Origin: Bacteroidaceae bacterium | Lineage (GTDB): Bacteria; Bacteroidota; Bacteroidia; Bacteroidales; Bacteroidaceae | Assembly: GCA_017614465.1 (NCBI GenBank) | Contig: JAGABW010000101.1 | Coordinates: 1 to 46,252 of the forward strand | DNA length: 46,252 bases | Reading direction: 5' to 3' | Shown: positions 17,805 through 27,217 of the stretch, piece by piece | Layout of the letters: each line of letters opens with the position of its first letter | Position numbering within the stretch: the first letter of the stretch is position 1 | Made by a program: the position numbers and the translations under genes | Notes under the pieces: model-generated | Database searches by the model: none | Seen by the model: only the letters and a program-made list of their open reading frames with translations | What the model was told of the DNA's origin: nothing

Positions 17805-18986
17805 ATGAAAAAACTCGAACTTAAATATGGCTGCAATCCAAATCAAAAGCCATCATGCGTTTTCATGAACGAAGGAGAACTTCCATTCGAAGTATTATGT
17901 GGACGTCCTGGTTACATAAATCTTCTTGACGCATTCAACAGCTGGCAATTAGTACGTGAACTTAAAAATGCAACAGGATATCCTGCAGCAGCATCATTTA
18001 AGCACGTTAGTCCTGCAGGTGCAGCTTTAGGTATTCCAATGAGTGACACGCTAAAAAAGATCTATTGGGTTGATGATTTGAAATTCGAACTTTCACCAAT
18101 AGCAACTGCTTATGCACGAGCTCGTGGAGCTGACCGTATGTCAAGTTTCGGTGATTTCATTGCTTTAAGCGACACTTGCGACGAAGCAACAGCTTTACTT
18201 ATCAAACGTGAAGTATCTGACGGTATCATTGCACCTGACTACACTCCTGAAGCTCTTGAAATCTTACGTCAAAAACGTAATGGCACATATTGTGTAATCA
18301 AGATGTCAACAGAATATCGTCCAGATCCTATTGAACGTAAACAAGTATTCGGCATCACATTTGAACAAGGCCGTAATGAAATCGACCTTACAAGTGACAG
18401 CCTCTTCGAGAATATACCAACAAAGAACAAGGAATTAAGCGAAGAAGCTAAGCGTGACCTGAAAATCGCACTTATCACACTTAAATACACACAGTCAAAT
18501 TCTGTATGCTATGTAAAAGACGGTCAGGCAATCGGTATCGGTGCCGGACAGCAAAGTAGAATCCATTGTACACGTCTTGCAGGACAAAAAGCTGACCTCT
18601 GGTGGTTAAGACAATGTCCAAAAGTAATGAATCTGCCATTCAAGGACGATATCAGACGCGCAGATCGTGACAACACAATCGATGTGTATATGGGAGATGA
18701 ATACGAAGACGTACTTGCAGAAGGAACTTGGCAAAAATTCTTCACTGAAAAACCTGAGCCATTAACTCGTGAAGAGAAAAAAGCATGGCTTGCAAAAAAC
18801 ACACAGGTAAGCCTTGGTAGCGATGCCTTCTTCCCATTCGGCGACAATATCGAACGTGCACACAAGAGTGGTGTTCAATACATTGCTCAAGCAGGTGGTT
18901 CTGTACGTGATGATAATGTCATCGAGACATGTGATAAATATGGTATTACCATGGCATTTACAGGCATTCGCTTATTCCATCATTAA
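17805..18986 (+). CDS. purH: AICAR transformylase (short PurH without IMP cyclohydrolase domain)
   Basis: 393 residues against about 510 for bifunctional PurH: the N-terminal IMP cyclohydrolase (MGS-like) domain is absent. The AICAR-transformylase domain is complete: LKYGCNPNQKPS at the start, FKHVSPAGAALG with the catalytic Lys-His pair, LKYTQSNSVCYV, and GIGAGQQSRIHCTRLA. It formylates AICAR using 10-formyl-THF, the penultimate step of IMP synthesis. IMP cyclohydrolase activity must come from another protein. Several Bacteroidetes carry this stand-alone form. No other purine gene is adjacent; purC is 23 kb away. Confidence 0.92.
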   Translation: MKKLELKYGCNPNQKPSCVFMNEGELPFEVLCGRPGYINLLDAFNSWQLVRELKNATGYPAAASFKHVSPAGAALGIPMSDTLKKIYWVDDLKFELSPIATAYARARGADRMSSFGDFIALSDTCDEATALLIKREVSDGIIAPDYTPEALEILRQKRNGTYCVIKMSTEYRPDPIERKQVFGITFEQGRNEIDLTSDSLFENIPTKNKELSEEAKRDLKIALITLKYTQSNSVCYVKDGQAIGIGAGQQSRIHCTRLAGQKADLWWLRQCPKVMNLPFKDDIRRADRDNTIDVYMGDEYEDVLAEGTWQKFFTEKPEPLTREEKKAWLAKNTQVSLGSDAFFPFGDNIERAHKSGVQYIAQAGGSVRDDNVIETCDKYGITMAFTGIRLFHH

Positions 18987-18993
18987 TATATAT

Positions 18994-19200
18994 ATGGCAT
19001 CAGATAACGAAATCTTATACGCCATGATGAATGGCATCAACTTTGGTGGGAAAAAGAAAGAAAAATCCAATACCGATAAGGTAAAAACCAAAGCACGAGG
19101 AAAATCATATAAAACTGGCGCACATGGTTCTGGTTCATCTAAACACAAGGCTGAAATACGCCAGAGAGTAAAGAACCGCGCATCACAAAAAAGGAAATGA
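18994..19200 (+). CDS. Small basic protein of unknown function
   Basis: 68 residues from ATG 18994, seven bases after the purH stop. The first 20 residues (MASDNEILYAMMNGINFGGK) are neutral; the rest is Lys/Arg/Ser/Gly-rich (KKKEK, KTKARGKSYK, GSGSSKHKAEIRQRVKNRAS), suggesting RNA or ribosome binding or disorder. A longer frame reading back into purH is out-of-frame coding sequence. No family is recognised. Position between purH and serS makes co-transcription likely. Confidence 0.6.
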   Translation: MASDNEILYAMMNGINFGGKKKEKSNTDKVKTKARGKSYKTGAHGSGSSKHKAEIRQRVKNRASQKRK

Positions 19201-19262
19201 TTTCTCCTTCTGTTTTCATGCCATAAATGTCAATGATATTGCAATAAAAATAATATAAGACG

Positions 19263-20591
19263 ATGTTAACAATCAAAGTCATCACAGAACAGACCGACAA
19301 AGTAATTAAAGGTCTGAACAAAAAGCACTTTCAGGGTGCAGAAGAGGCTGTAAACAAAGCCATAGAACTCGACAAAACACGTCGTGAAGCTCAAACAAAA
19401 CTTGATGCATGTTTAGCTAATCAAAAGAAATTAGCATCACAAATAGGTGCATTGATGAAGCAAGGCAAAAAAGAGGAAGCTGAAACTGCTAAATCTGAAG
19501 TTGCTAAGTTAAAAGAAGAATCACAGGTTCTTCAGGCAACAATGTCGGAAGCAGAACAACAGCTTACTGCTCATTTATGTACAATTCCAAACCTCCCTTA
19601 TGACATTGTACCTGAAGGTTCTTGCGCAGAAGACAACGTTGTTGTTAAATCATCATTAAGAGAATGTAAAGAAGGTGACACTGTCGGAAACTGGACAACT
19701 GTCCCAACCAACAGTGAAGCAAAATTGCCACATTGGGAATTAGCAAAGAAATATAACCTGATAGATTTCGATTTAGGCGTTAAAATAACTGGTGCAGGTT
19801 TCCCTGTATATGTTGGAAAAGGAGCACGCCTGCAACGCGCACTCATCAATTTCTTCTTAGACGAGGCACGCAAAAGCGGTTATAAGGAGATAATGCCACC
19901 AACAGTAGTTAATGCTGCATCTGGATACGGTACTGGTCAATTACCTGACAAGGAAGGTCAGATGTATCATTGTGAGGTTGATGATTTATATCTAATACCT
20001 ACTGCTGAAGTTCCAGTAACAAATATCTACCGCGACGTTATCCTTGACGAGAAAGATCTTCCTATCAAGAATTGCGCATACACTCAATGTTTCCGTCGCG
20101 AAGCTGGTAGCTATGGTAAAGACGTTAGAGGACTTAACAGACTACACGAATTCAGTAAGATTGAGATAGTTAGAATCGACACTCCAGAGCATTCTGAAGA
20201 AAGCCACAAAGAAATGCTCGAACATGTTGAAGGACTTCTTAAAAAACTTGAACTACCATACAGAATTCTTCGTTTGTGTGGAGGCGACCAGAGTTTCACA
20301 TCTGCAATATGCTACGACTTCGAAGTATATTCAGAAGCACAGGGACGCTGGCTTGAAGTTTCATCTGTAAGTAATTTCGACACATATCAGGCAAACCGTC
20401 TCAAGTGTCGTTATCGCCGTAGCAGCGACAAGAAGACAGAACTCTGTCACACACTCAACGGTTCAGCACTTGCATTGCCACGCATAGTTGCCACAATCAT
20501 TGAAAACAACCAAACCGAACAAGGTATCAGAGTACCAAAGGCTCTGGTTCCATATTGTGGATTCGAATACCTCGACGACAAAATAGATTAA
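19263..20591 (+). CDS. serS: Seryl-tRNA synthetase
   Basis: 442 residues. It charges tRNA(Ser). The N-terminal long coiled-coil arm (about 30-115, rich in Lys/Glu/Ala) binds the tRNA variable arm. The class II catalytic core has motif 1 around IMPPTVVNAASGYGTGQLP, motif 2 FRREAGSYGKDVRGLNRLHE, and motif 3 TLNGSALALPR near the C-terminus. TAEVPV and the FSKIEI segment are also typical. It ends 47 bases before nfnAB. Confidence 0.97.
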   Translation: MLTIKVITEQTDKVIKGLNKKHFQGAEEAVNKAIELDKTRREAQTKLDACLANQKKLASQIGALMKQGKKEEAETAKSEVAKLKEESQVLQATMSEAEQQLTAHLCTIPNLPYDIVPEGSCAEDNVVVKSSLRECKEGDTVGNWTTVPTNSEAKLPHWELAKKYNLIDFDLGVKITGAGFPVYVGKGARLQRALINFFLDEARKSGYKEIMPPTVVNAASGYGTGQLPDKEGQMYHCEVDDLYLIPTAEVPVTNIYRDVILDEKDLPIKNCAYTQCFRREAGSYGKDVRGLNRLHEFSKIEIVRIDTPEHSEESHKEMLEHVEGLLKKLELPYRILRLCGGDQSFTSAICYDFEVYSEAQGRWLEVSSVSNFDTYQANRLKCRYRRSSDKKTELCHTLNGSALALPRIVATIIENNQTEQGIRVPKALVPYCGFEYLDDKID

Positions 20592-20638
20592 ATTATTATT
20601 AACGTAAATAATAACAAAAAACTCAATAACAAAAAAAC

Positions 20639-22990
20639 ATGAATAAGATTGTAAGTAAGACACAATTCTCTGAGAAAGTGTTTAAACTTGAAGTCGAAGC
20701 ACCATTAATTGCAAAATCTCGCAAAGCTGGTCACTTCGTTATTGTTCGCGTTGGCGAACAAGGAGAGCGTATGCCTCTCACTATCGCTGACTCTGATGTA
20801 GAAAAAGGAACTATCACACTTGTTGTACAGACAGTGGGTTATTCTTCTACAAAACTCTGTAGTTTGAACGAAGGCGATTATATCACAGACGTTGTAGGTC
20901 CACTCGGACAAGCAACTCATATCGAAAACTTCGGAACAGTAGTATGTGCCGGTGGTGGTGTTGGTGTTGCACCAATGCTTCCTATCATAAAGGCCCTCAA
21001 AGCTGCAGGAAACAGAGTTATCAGCGTACTTGCCGGACGAACAAAAGACCTTATAATTCTTGAAGACGAAGTACGTAAGCACTCAGACGAGGTAATTATC
21101 ATGACAGACGATGGTAGCTACGGTCAGAAAGGTGTTGTAACAGTTGGTATCGAACAGGTTATCCAGCGCGAGACAGTTAACAAGTGTTTCGCTATCGGTC
21201 CTGCAATCATGATGAAATTCTGTTGCTTACTTACTAAGAAATATAATGTGCCAACAGATGTATCACTCAACACAATCATGGTTGACGGTACTGGTATGTG
21301 TGGTGCATGCCGTATCACTGTAGGAGGTAAAACTAAATTCGTATGCGTTGACGGTCCTGAATTCGATGGTCATGAAGTTGATTTCGATGAGATGTTCAAA
21401 CGTATGGGAGCATTCAAAGAAGCTGAACTTGCTGAGATGAAGAAGTTGGAAGCTCACGTATGTGGTTGCCAAAATGCAGCAGAAACTTCTAAGAAAGAAG
21501 CTGTTAAAGCCTCTGCAGAACAAATCGATACTCCAATCGAAGAACTTATCGATCGTAACCAACCTTGGCGCGAAGAACTTCGCAAGAGCATGAAGCCAAA
21601 GGAAAGAACAGATATCGAACGTTGCATAATGAACGAATTAGATCCTGTTTACCGTGCTACTACTCGTACAGAAGAAGTTAACCAAGGACTTACTGAGATT
21701 CAAGCTCTTACAGAAGCAAAGCGTTGTCTTGACTGTCCAAAACCTACATGTATGGAAGGATGTCCTGTAAACATCAACATCCCTTCATTCATCAAGAGCA
21801 TCGAAAGAGGACAATTCCTCGATGCTGCAAAGGTTTTGAAAAGCACTTCTTCACTCCCTGCAGTCTGCGGACGTGTTTGTCCACAGGAAAAACAGTGCGA
21901 AAGCAAGTGTGTACACCTTAAGATGGGCAAGAAACCAGTAGCAATCGGTTATCTCGAGCGTTTCGCTGCTGATTTCGAAAGAGAAAGCGGTAAGATGTCA
22001 CTTCCAAAATGCAAACCAGCAAATGGTATCAAAGTTGCAGTTGTAGGTTCAGGTCCTGCTGGACTTAGCTTCGCTGGCGACATGGCAAAGAACGGTTTCG
22101 ATGTAACTGTATTCGAAGCTCTTCATGAAATTGGTGGTGTATTAAAATATGGTATTCCTGAATTCCGTCTTCCAAACGCTATCGTAGACGTTGAAATAAA
22201 GAATCTCGAAAAGATTGGTGTTAAGTTCGTTAAGGACTGCATCATCGGAAAGACTATCAGCACAGAACAACTTGAAGCTGAAGGATTCAAGGGTATCTTC
22301 GTTGCATCTGGAGCAGGTCTTCCTAACTTCATGAATATTCCAGGTGAGAACAGCACTGGTATCATGTCATCAAACGAATACCTCACACGTGTTAACTTGA
22401 TGGATGCATCTAACCCATGCTCTGACACACCAATCAACAAAGCTAAGAGCGTTATGGTTGTTGGTGGTGGTAACACTGCTATGGACTCATGCCGTACAGC
22501 AAAACGTCTTGGAGCAGAACGAGTATTCATCGCATATCGTCGTAGCGAAGAAGAAATGCCTGCACGTCTTGAAGAAGTTAAACACGCTAAGGAAGAAGGA
22601 ATTGAATTCTTGACTCTTCACAACCCAATCGAATATATTGCTGACGAAAAAGGCGCTGTATGTCAAGTAAAACTCCAGAAGATGGAACTTGGAGAACCAG
22701 ACGCTTCTGGTCGTCGCAGCCCTATTCCAGTTGAAGGCGCAATTGAAACAATCGATATCGACATGGCAATCGTTGCTGTAGGTGTAAGTCCAAACCCAAT
22801 CGTTCCTAAATCAATCAAGGGACTTGAATTAGGACGTAAGAACACTATCGCAGTAAACGACGACATGCAATCATCTATTCCAACTATATTCGCAGGTGGT
22901 GATATCGTACGTGGTGGTGCAACAGTTATCCTTGCAATGGGTGACGGACGTCGCGCTGCAAAACATATGAGCGAGAAATTATTAGGATAA
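20639..22990 (+). CDS. nfnAB: NfnA-NfnB fusion: ferredoxin:NADP oxidoreductase alpha/beta (GltD-like) protein
   Basis: 783 residues, two usually separate subunits joined. Residues 1 to about 280 are the NfnA/PyrK-like FAD/NAD module with a [2Fe-2S] site in GTGMCGACRITVGG and FVCVDGP. A linker (about 280-320) leads to the GltD/NfnB module: [4Fe-4S] cysteines in RCLDCPKPTCMEGCPV and CGRVCPQEKQCESKC, FAD site VVGSGPAGLSFAG near 469, NADPH site VVGGGNTAMDSCR near 607, and C-terminal IFAGGDIVRGGATVILAMGDG. The family performs electron-bifurcating NADH/NADPH/ferredoxin exchange; older annotation calls it a glutamate synthase small chain plus DHOD-B subunit. No glutamate synthase large subunit is adjacent. 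Codon bias suggests high expression. Confidence 0.9.
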   Translation: MNKIVSKTQFSEKVFKLEVEAPLIAKSRKAGHFVIVRVGEQGERMPLTIADSDVEKGTITLVVQTVGYSSTKLCSLNEGDYITDVVGPLGQATHIENFGTVVCAGGGVGVAPMLPIIKALKAAGNRVISVLAGRTKDLIILEDEVRKHSDEVIIMTDDGSYGQKGVVTVGIEQVIQRETVNKCFAIGPAIMMKFCCLLTKKYNVPTDVSLNTIMVDGTGMCGACRITVGGKTKFVCVDGPEFDGHEVDFDEMFKRMGAFKEAELAEMKKLEAHVCGCQNAAETSKKEAVKASAEQIDTPIEELIDRNQPWREELRKSMKPKERTDIERCIMNELDPVYRATTRTEEVNQGLTEIQALTEAKRCLDCPKPTCMEGCPVNINIPSFIKSIERGQFLDAAKVLKSTSSLPAVCGRVCPQEKQCESKCVHLKMGKKPVAIGYLERFAADFERESGKMSLPKCKPANGIKVAVVGSGPAGLSFAGDMAKNGFDVTVFEALHEIGGVLKYGIPEFRLPNAIVDVEIKNLEKIGVKFVKDCIIGKTISTEQLEAEGFKGIFVASGAGLPNFMNIPGENSTGIMSSNEYLTRVNLMDASNPCSDTPINKAKSVMVVGGGNTAMDSCRTAKRLGAERVFIAYRRSEEEMPARLEEVKHAKEEGIEFLTLHNPIEYIADEKGAVCQVKLQKMELGEPDASGRRSPIPVEGAIETIDIDMAIVAVGVSPNPIVPKSIKGLELGRKNTIAVNDDMQSSIPTIFAGGDIVRGGATVILAMGDGRRAAKHMSEKLLG

Positions 22991-23017
22991 TCTTCTAATT
23001 ATCCCAAAATTCACAAT

Positions 23018-23053
23018 AAGAGGATAACCATACAACGGTTGTCCTCTTTTTTA
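23018..23053 (+). terminator. Terminator after nfnAB
   Basis: 12-bp stem 23018-23029 with 23037-23048 (one G-T pair), 7-base loop, then a T-run. Confidence 0.88.
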
Positions 23054-23088
23054 TTTATGGATAACAGATTTATTTCATAAAATATTAT

Positions 23089-23096
23089 TATCTTTG
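23089..23096 (+). promoter_or_regulatory. -7 element upstream of the nucleoside phosphorylase gene
   Basis: TATCTTTG followed by C, 52 bases before ATG 23149. The -33 region is only T-rich. Confidence 0.65.
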
Positions 23097-23148
23097 CACT
23101 GAATAGTGTGTGTACACACAGAATATACCTAAATAACAATTAAAGGTC

Positions 23149-24027
23149 ATGAAATCTTTTGCACAATCTGAATTAATAATCAACTCTGATAACAGTTCAT
23201 TCCATTTGCACATTACCCCAGAGCAACTGGCTGATAAGATTGTTATGTGTGGTGATCCTGACAGAGTATCTCTTATCGCATCTCACTTTGAATCAAAGGA
23301 ATGCGATGTTCAGAGCAGAGAATTTCATACCATAACCGGAACATATAAGAGAAAACGAATAACAGCCATATCACATGGTATCGGATGCGACAATATCGAT
23401 ATCGTGGTAAACGAACTTGATGCACTAAAAAACATCGATTTCTCAACACGTACCGAAAAAAAACATCTTACCTCTCTTGAAATGGTACGAATCGGAACAT
23501 GTGGAGGTTTGCAAGAAAACACAACTGTGGGCACATTTATATGTTCTGAAAAATCAATAGGCATTGAAGGACTTATCAACTATTATGCCGGACGAGAGAA
23601 AATATGTGACTTGGAATTTGAAAAGCACTTCACGCAACACCTCAACTGGGATTATCACAATCTGCCATCTCCATATGTTGTGGACAACGATAAAGACTTA
23701 TTAAGTAGAATCTATGAACCTGACTTAGGCATGATTAAGGGCGTTACAATCTCTTGTGGAGGATTTTATGGTCCACAAGGGCGAGAACTACGCATACCTT
23801 TGTCTGATCCTAAACGGAACGACAAAATATGTTCATTCAATTGGAATGGCTACAAAATAACTAATTTTGAAATGGAATCGGCAGCTTTAGCTGGACTTTC
23901 TGCCCTACTCGGTCACAAAGCAATGACTGTATGTATGGTTGTAGCAAATCGGATAGCTAAAGATACTGATACTGAGTATAAAGACAGAATTGATGATTTA
24001 ATAGAAATAGTATTAGACAGAATTTAA
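23149..24027 (+). CDS. Nucleoside phosphorylase (uridine phosphorylase-like)
   Basis: 292 residues of the PNP/UDP phosphorylase fold. MCGDPDRVSLIASHF is the phosphate-binding N-terminal motif, ISHGIGCDNIDIVVNEL and MVRIGTCGGLQE follow, and NFEMESAAL is the ribose-binding Glu-Met-Glu signature. It cleaves a (pyrimidine) nucleoside with phosphate to base and ribose-1-phosphate. Exact base preference cannot be set from motifs alone. It starts the run phosphorylase - mltG - wzi - lipoprotein; the gap to mltG is 14 bases. Confidence 0.88.
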   Translation: MKSFAQSELIINSDNSSFHLHITPEQLADKIVMCGDPDRVSLIASHFESKECDVQSREFHTITGTYKRKRITAISHGIGCDNIDIVVNELDALKNIDFSTRTEKKHLTSLEMVRIGTCGGLQENTTVGTFICSEKSIGIEGLINYYAGREKICDLEFEKHFTQHLNWDYHNLPSPYVVDNDKDLLSRIYEPDLGMIKGVTISCGGFYGPQGRELRIPLSDPKRNDKICSFNWNGYKITNFEMESAALAGLSALLGHKAMTVCMVVANRIAKDTDTEYKDRIDDLIEIVLDRI

Positions 24028-24041
24028 AAACAGATTAAGGA

Positions 24042-25064
24042 ATGAAGAGGAAAATCACTACAGGGATAATTGCTATTATATGTTTGATAATACTTATAAT
24101 TGGATTAATATCATATAATCTGTTCCTATCAAATATCAGTATAGCAGAAACTGAATACATATATATCGACAAAGACGATAATGCAGACTCTGTTATAACT
24201 AAAATAAAAAATACGGGAGCTGAATTTTCTGAAGATGGGTTTAAATTGCTTTCCAGTCGTAATAAACAGAGCAACAACATTCGTCCTGGACGTTACAGAG
24301 TTTCATCTGATATTAACACACTTGAATTATTCCGAAACATAAGAAATCATAATTCTGAGCCTATCCAATTGATTGTTCCGTCAGTAAGAACAATACAAAT
24401 CATGGCATCAAGACTTTCTAACGAACTTATGGTTGATTCTGCCGAGATAATATCATTACTCGAATCAGATGAGTATCTAAAGAGTATCGGATACAACCAC
24501 ACATCCATTCCCTCATTATTTATTCCAAACACATATGAGGTATATTGGGAGATATCTGCAGAAGACTTGATTGCAAGAATGGTGAAAGAACATAATGCTT
24601 TCTGGAACGACGATCGTAAGGCATTAGCAAAGAAAATTGGCTTGACAGAACTTGAGGTAAGTACTCTTGCAAGCATTGTTGATAGCGAAACTGCAAACAA
24701 CGGAGAGAAAAACAGAATCGCTGGATTATATATGAACAGACTGCATAAAAATATCTTACTGCAGAGCGATCCTACCGTAATATATGCCGTGGGAGATTTC
24801 TCAATAAGAAGGGTTCTAAACAAACATCTTCAGGTTGAGTCGCCATACAACACATATAAAGTTCATGGATTGCCACCAGGCCCAATCAGAATTCCATCGA
24901 TTGCAGGTCTTGACGCTGTTCTTAATTATGAGCATAACGACTATCTGTATATGTGTGCAAAAGAAGATTTCTCTGGAACTCACAACTATGCAGTAAGTTT
25001 GGCTGAACATTACGCTAACGCACGCAGATATGTACAGGCACTAAATGAACGTGGAATCAAATAA
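24042..25064 (+). CDS. mltG: Endolytic murein transglycosylase MltG
   Basis: 340 residues. One N-terminal transmembrane helix (about 7-30), a LysM-like region (about 40-150), then the YceG catalytic domain. The active-site Glu216 lies in LASIVDSETA, aligned with E. coli Glu218; RIAGLYMNRL, LLQSDPTVIYAVGD and SPYNTYKVHGLPPGPI are hallmark motifs. It cuts nascent glycan strands at the inner membrane and sets strand length. Coupling to wzi downstream (28 bases) is a plausible transcript arrangement. Confidence 0.94.
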   Translation: MKRKITTGIIAIICLIILIIGLISYNLFLSNISIAETEYIYIDKDDNADSVITKIKNTGAEFSEDGFKLLSSRNKQSNNIRPGRYRVSSDINTLELFRNIRNHNSEPIQLIVPSVRTIQIMASRLSNELMVDSAEIISLLESDEYLKSIGYNHTSIPSLFIPNTYEVYWEISAEDLIARMVKEHNAFWNDDRKALAKKIGLTELEVSTLASIVDSETANNGEKNRIAGLYMNRLHKNILLQSDPTVIYAVGDFSIRRVLNKHLQVESPYNTYKVHGLPPGPIRIPSIAGLDAVLNYEHNDYLYMCAKEDFSGTHNYAVSLAEHYANARRYVQALNERGIK

Positions 25065-25092
25065 CGAATAATTTATAATTCAAAACGACAAA

Positions 25093-26598
25093 GTGAAGTA
25101 TAAAAACAATTATATCCGCCATCTCATCACTTGCATATCATTACTGACTCCAGTAATAACAAATGCACAAATTGATGGACTAACAGACAACACATACTAC
25201 TCTGTTGAGACCAATGCAGTATTCACCAATGGTGATCAGGCACCACTATGGTTTTCATCCAACAAACATGGTTTATCGTCAATTGAACCTAATTCAGGAT
25301 ATCTACGAGCCGGATTTGCACGTTCATTAGAAACCGATTCGTTACTCAACTGGCGATATGGTTATGGATTGGATATTGCAGTACCGATTAAACATACGTC
25401 AAAATTCATTATCCAACAAGCATACGGAGACGTTCAATACAAGAACTTTAGAATAACTGTCGGCGCCAAAGAGTTGCCACAAGAGATGCTTAACAACGAA
25501 CTCAGTTCGGGAGGTATGACAATTTCAAATAATTTCCGTCCGATACCACAAGTTAGATTGGAAATGCCTGAATTCTGGAACCTGTATTTCACAGGAAACT
25601 GGTTAGCAATAAAAGGACATATTGCATATGGCATATATACCGACAACAGCTGGCAAAAAGATTTTGCTGCCGAAAACAGTATCTATACAAAGAATTCGTT
25701 CTTCCACAGCAAATCGGGCTTTTTAAGAGTTGGAAATGAAGAGTATTTCCCTCTTTCTTTCACTTTCGGACTCCAGATGGCATGTCAGTTTGGCGGAAAA
25801 GGCTATAATCTTACTGAAAGAGACGATGACATGACCCAACTTAATGAAGTTGATTTGGGGAACGGAATAAAGAGTTTCTGGGACGCATTCATCCCAGGAG
25901 GAAAAGACGTAAACGATGGTGATTATGATAACGTTGCAGGAAACCAAACTGGTAACTGGTACTTCGAGTTAAACTACAAAGCACCAAAGTGGAACATAAA
26001 AGCTTATGCACAACATTTCTTCGAAGACCATAGTCAGATGTTTGTACAATATGGTTGGAAAGACATGTTATGGGGCATAGAAGCACAATTACCTAAAAAC
26101 CATTTTGTTAGCAACGTATTAGCTGAATATGTATATACCAAGGATCAAACCGGAGGCTTGTATCACGACGAAAACGATATTCTGCCTATACAAATCAGTG
26201 GAAAAGACAATTACTACAACAACCATGTGTATGGAGCATGGCAACATTGGGGACAAAACATAGGAAATCCATTATTATTATCACCTATTTATAATACAAA
26301 CGGACAGATTAGTTGTTTGCATAACAGAATCAACGGTTTGCATTTAGGTATCTCAGGCGAGCCTTCTGAGGAATTCAATTACAGATTATTGTATTCAAAC
26401 ATAAGATCTTTAGGAACATATGACTACCCTACTGTAGATCCTATTGATCAGGATTATTTCCTTGCGGAACTAACATACAAGCCTAAAAAACTTAAAGGAT
26501 GGGAAGGTACTGTAGGTTATGGATATAATCATGGAAAACTATTAAATAATTCTAACGGATTTTCTTTCTCAATTCGTAAAACAGGAAAATTATTCTAA
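25093..26598 (+). CDS. wzi: Capsule assembly Wzi-family outer membrane protein
   Basis: 501 residues with signal peptide to about 25 (ITNAQ), starting at GTG 25093-25095; no better in-frame ATG is near. The sequence is a beta-barrel pattern of alternating aromatic/polar strands with the Wzi features APLWFSSNKHG near the N-terminus, ITVGAKELPQEM, RPIPQVRLEMPE and a C-terminal strand ending in Phe. Wzi binds capsular polysaccharide at the outer membrane. It is encoded on the plus strand, converging with the capsule locus that ends at 27218. Confidence 0.88.
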   Translation: MKYKNNYIRHLITCISLLTPVITNAQIDGLTDNTYYSVETNAVFTNGDQAPLWFSSNKHGLSSIEPNSGYLRAGFARSLETDSLLNWRYGYGLDIAVPIKHTSKFIIQQAYGDVQYKNFRITVGAKELPQEMLNNELSSGGMTISNNFRPIPQVRLEMPEFWNLYFTGNWLAIKGHIAYGIYTDNSWQKDFAAENSIYTKNSFFHSKSGFLRVGNEEYFPLSFTFGLQMACQFGGKGYNLTERDDDMTQLNEVDLGNGIKSFWDAFIPGGKDVNDGDYDNVAGNQTGNWYFELNYKAPKWNIKAYAQHFFEDHSQMFVQYGWKDMLWGIEAQLPKNHFVSNVLAEYVYTKDQTGGLYHDENDILPIQISGKDNYYNNHVYGAWQHWGQNIGNPLLLSPIYNTNGQISCLHNRINGLHLGISGEPSEEFNYRLLYSNIRSLGTYDYPTVDPIDQDYFLAELTYKPKKLKGWEGTVGYGYNHGKLLNNSNGFSFSIRKTGKLF

Positions 26599-26600
26599 CT

Positions 26601-27038
26601 ATGAAACTCAGAAACATATATAATATTCCCATTTGCATTTTCATGCTAACGCTTTGTTTAATTGGCTGCGACAAACTCGACGAGAACGGGAAACTCGACG
26701 GAAACTGGCAAATGACAGAATGGATTCAGAATAATTCTGGAGATACTTTGGCACAGAAAAGCGATTTGCTGTTCTATACAATAAAGTTGGAATTAATACA
26801 ATTCAGAAACTCAAAGAATGGTCAACTACCCTATTTGGCATATTTCACTTATACAGGTGACAGTCTGTTCATTGGTGACGTATTCAGCAATACAGCAAAT
26901 AGCGATATTCCAGCTACTACCGATGATTTAAAATCGTTTGGTGTGGAAGATAATGGTAAATTCAAGATTCAGAAACTCACATCATCCGAAATGATACTCC
27001 AAAACAATATAAACACATTATATTTCAGAAAATATTAG
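26601..27038 (+). CDS. Lipocalin-like lipoprotein
   Basis: 145 residues. Lipobox LIGC gives lipidated Cys23, followed by acidic DKLDENGKLDGNWQMTEW, which matches the start of the Bacteroidetes lipocalin-like domain (GxWxMTE). The rest is alternating beta strands ending in TLYFRKY. It begins two bases after the wzi stop, so it is likely translated with it. Ligand or partner unknown; a role beside Wzi at the outer membrane is inference. Confidence 0.78.
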   Translation: MKLRNIYNIPICIFMLTLCLIGCDKLDENGKLDGNWQMTEWIQNNSGDTLAQKSDLLFYTIKLELIQFRNSKNGQLPYLAYFTYTGDSLFIGDVFSNTANSDIPATTDDLKSFGVEDNGKFKIQKLTSSEMILQNNINTLYFRKY

Positions 27039-27217
27039 TTCATCACACATATAAACAGTATATTCATGTGAGTTTTCACACTATCCACGTTAAGAAGAAT
27101 ATCGTGACTGGGACAAACAATGAATGCTGACATAAATATATTTACATCAGTTACATGAAGATCTGGTATTTGTTTATAACGACAATTGTGTTTCTTATGG
27201 GATAAGATATAATGATT

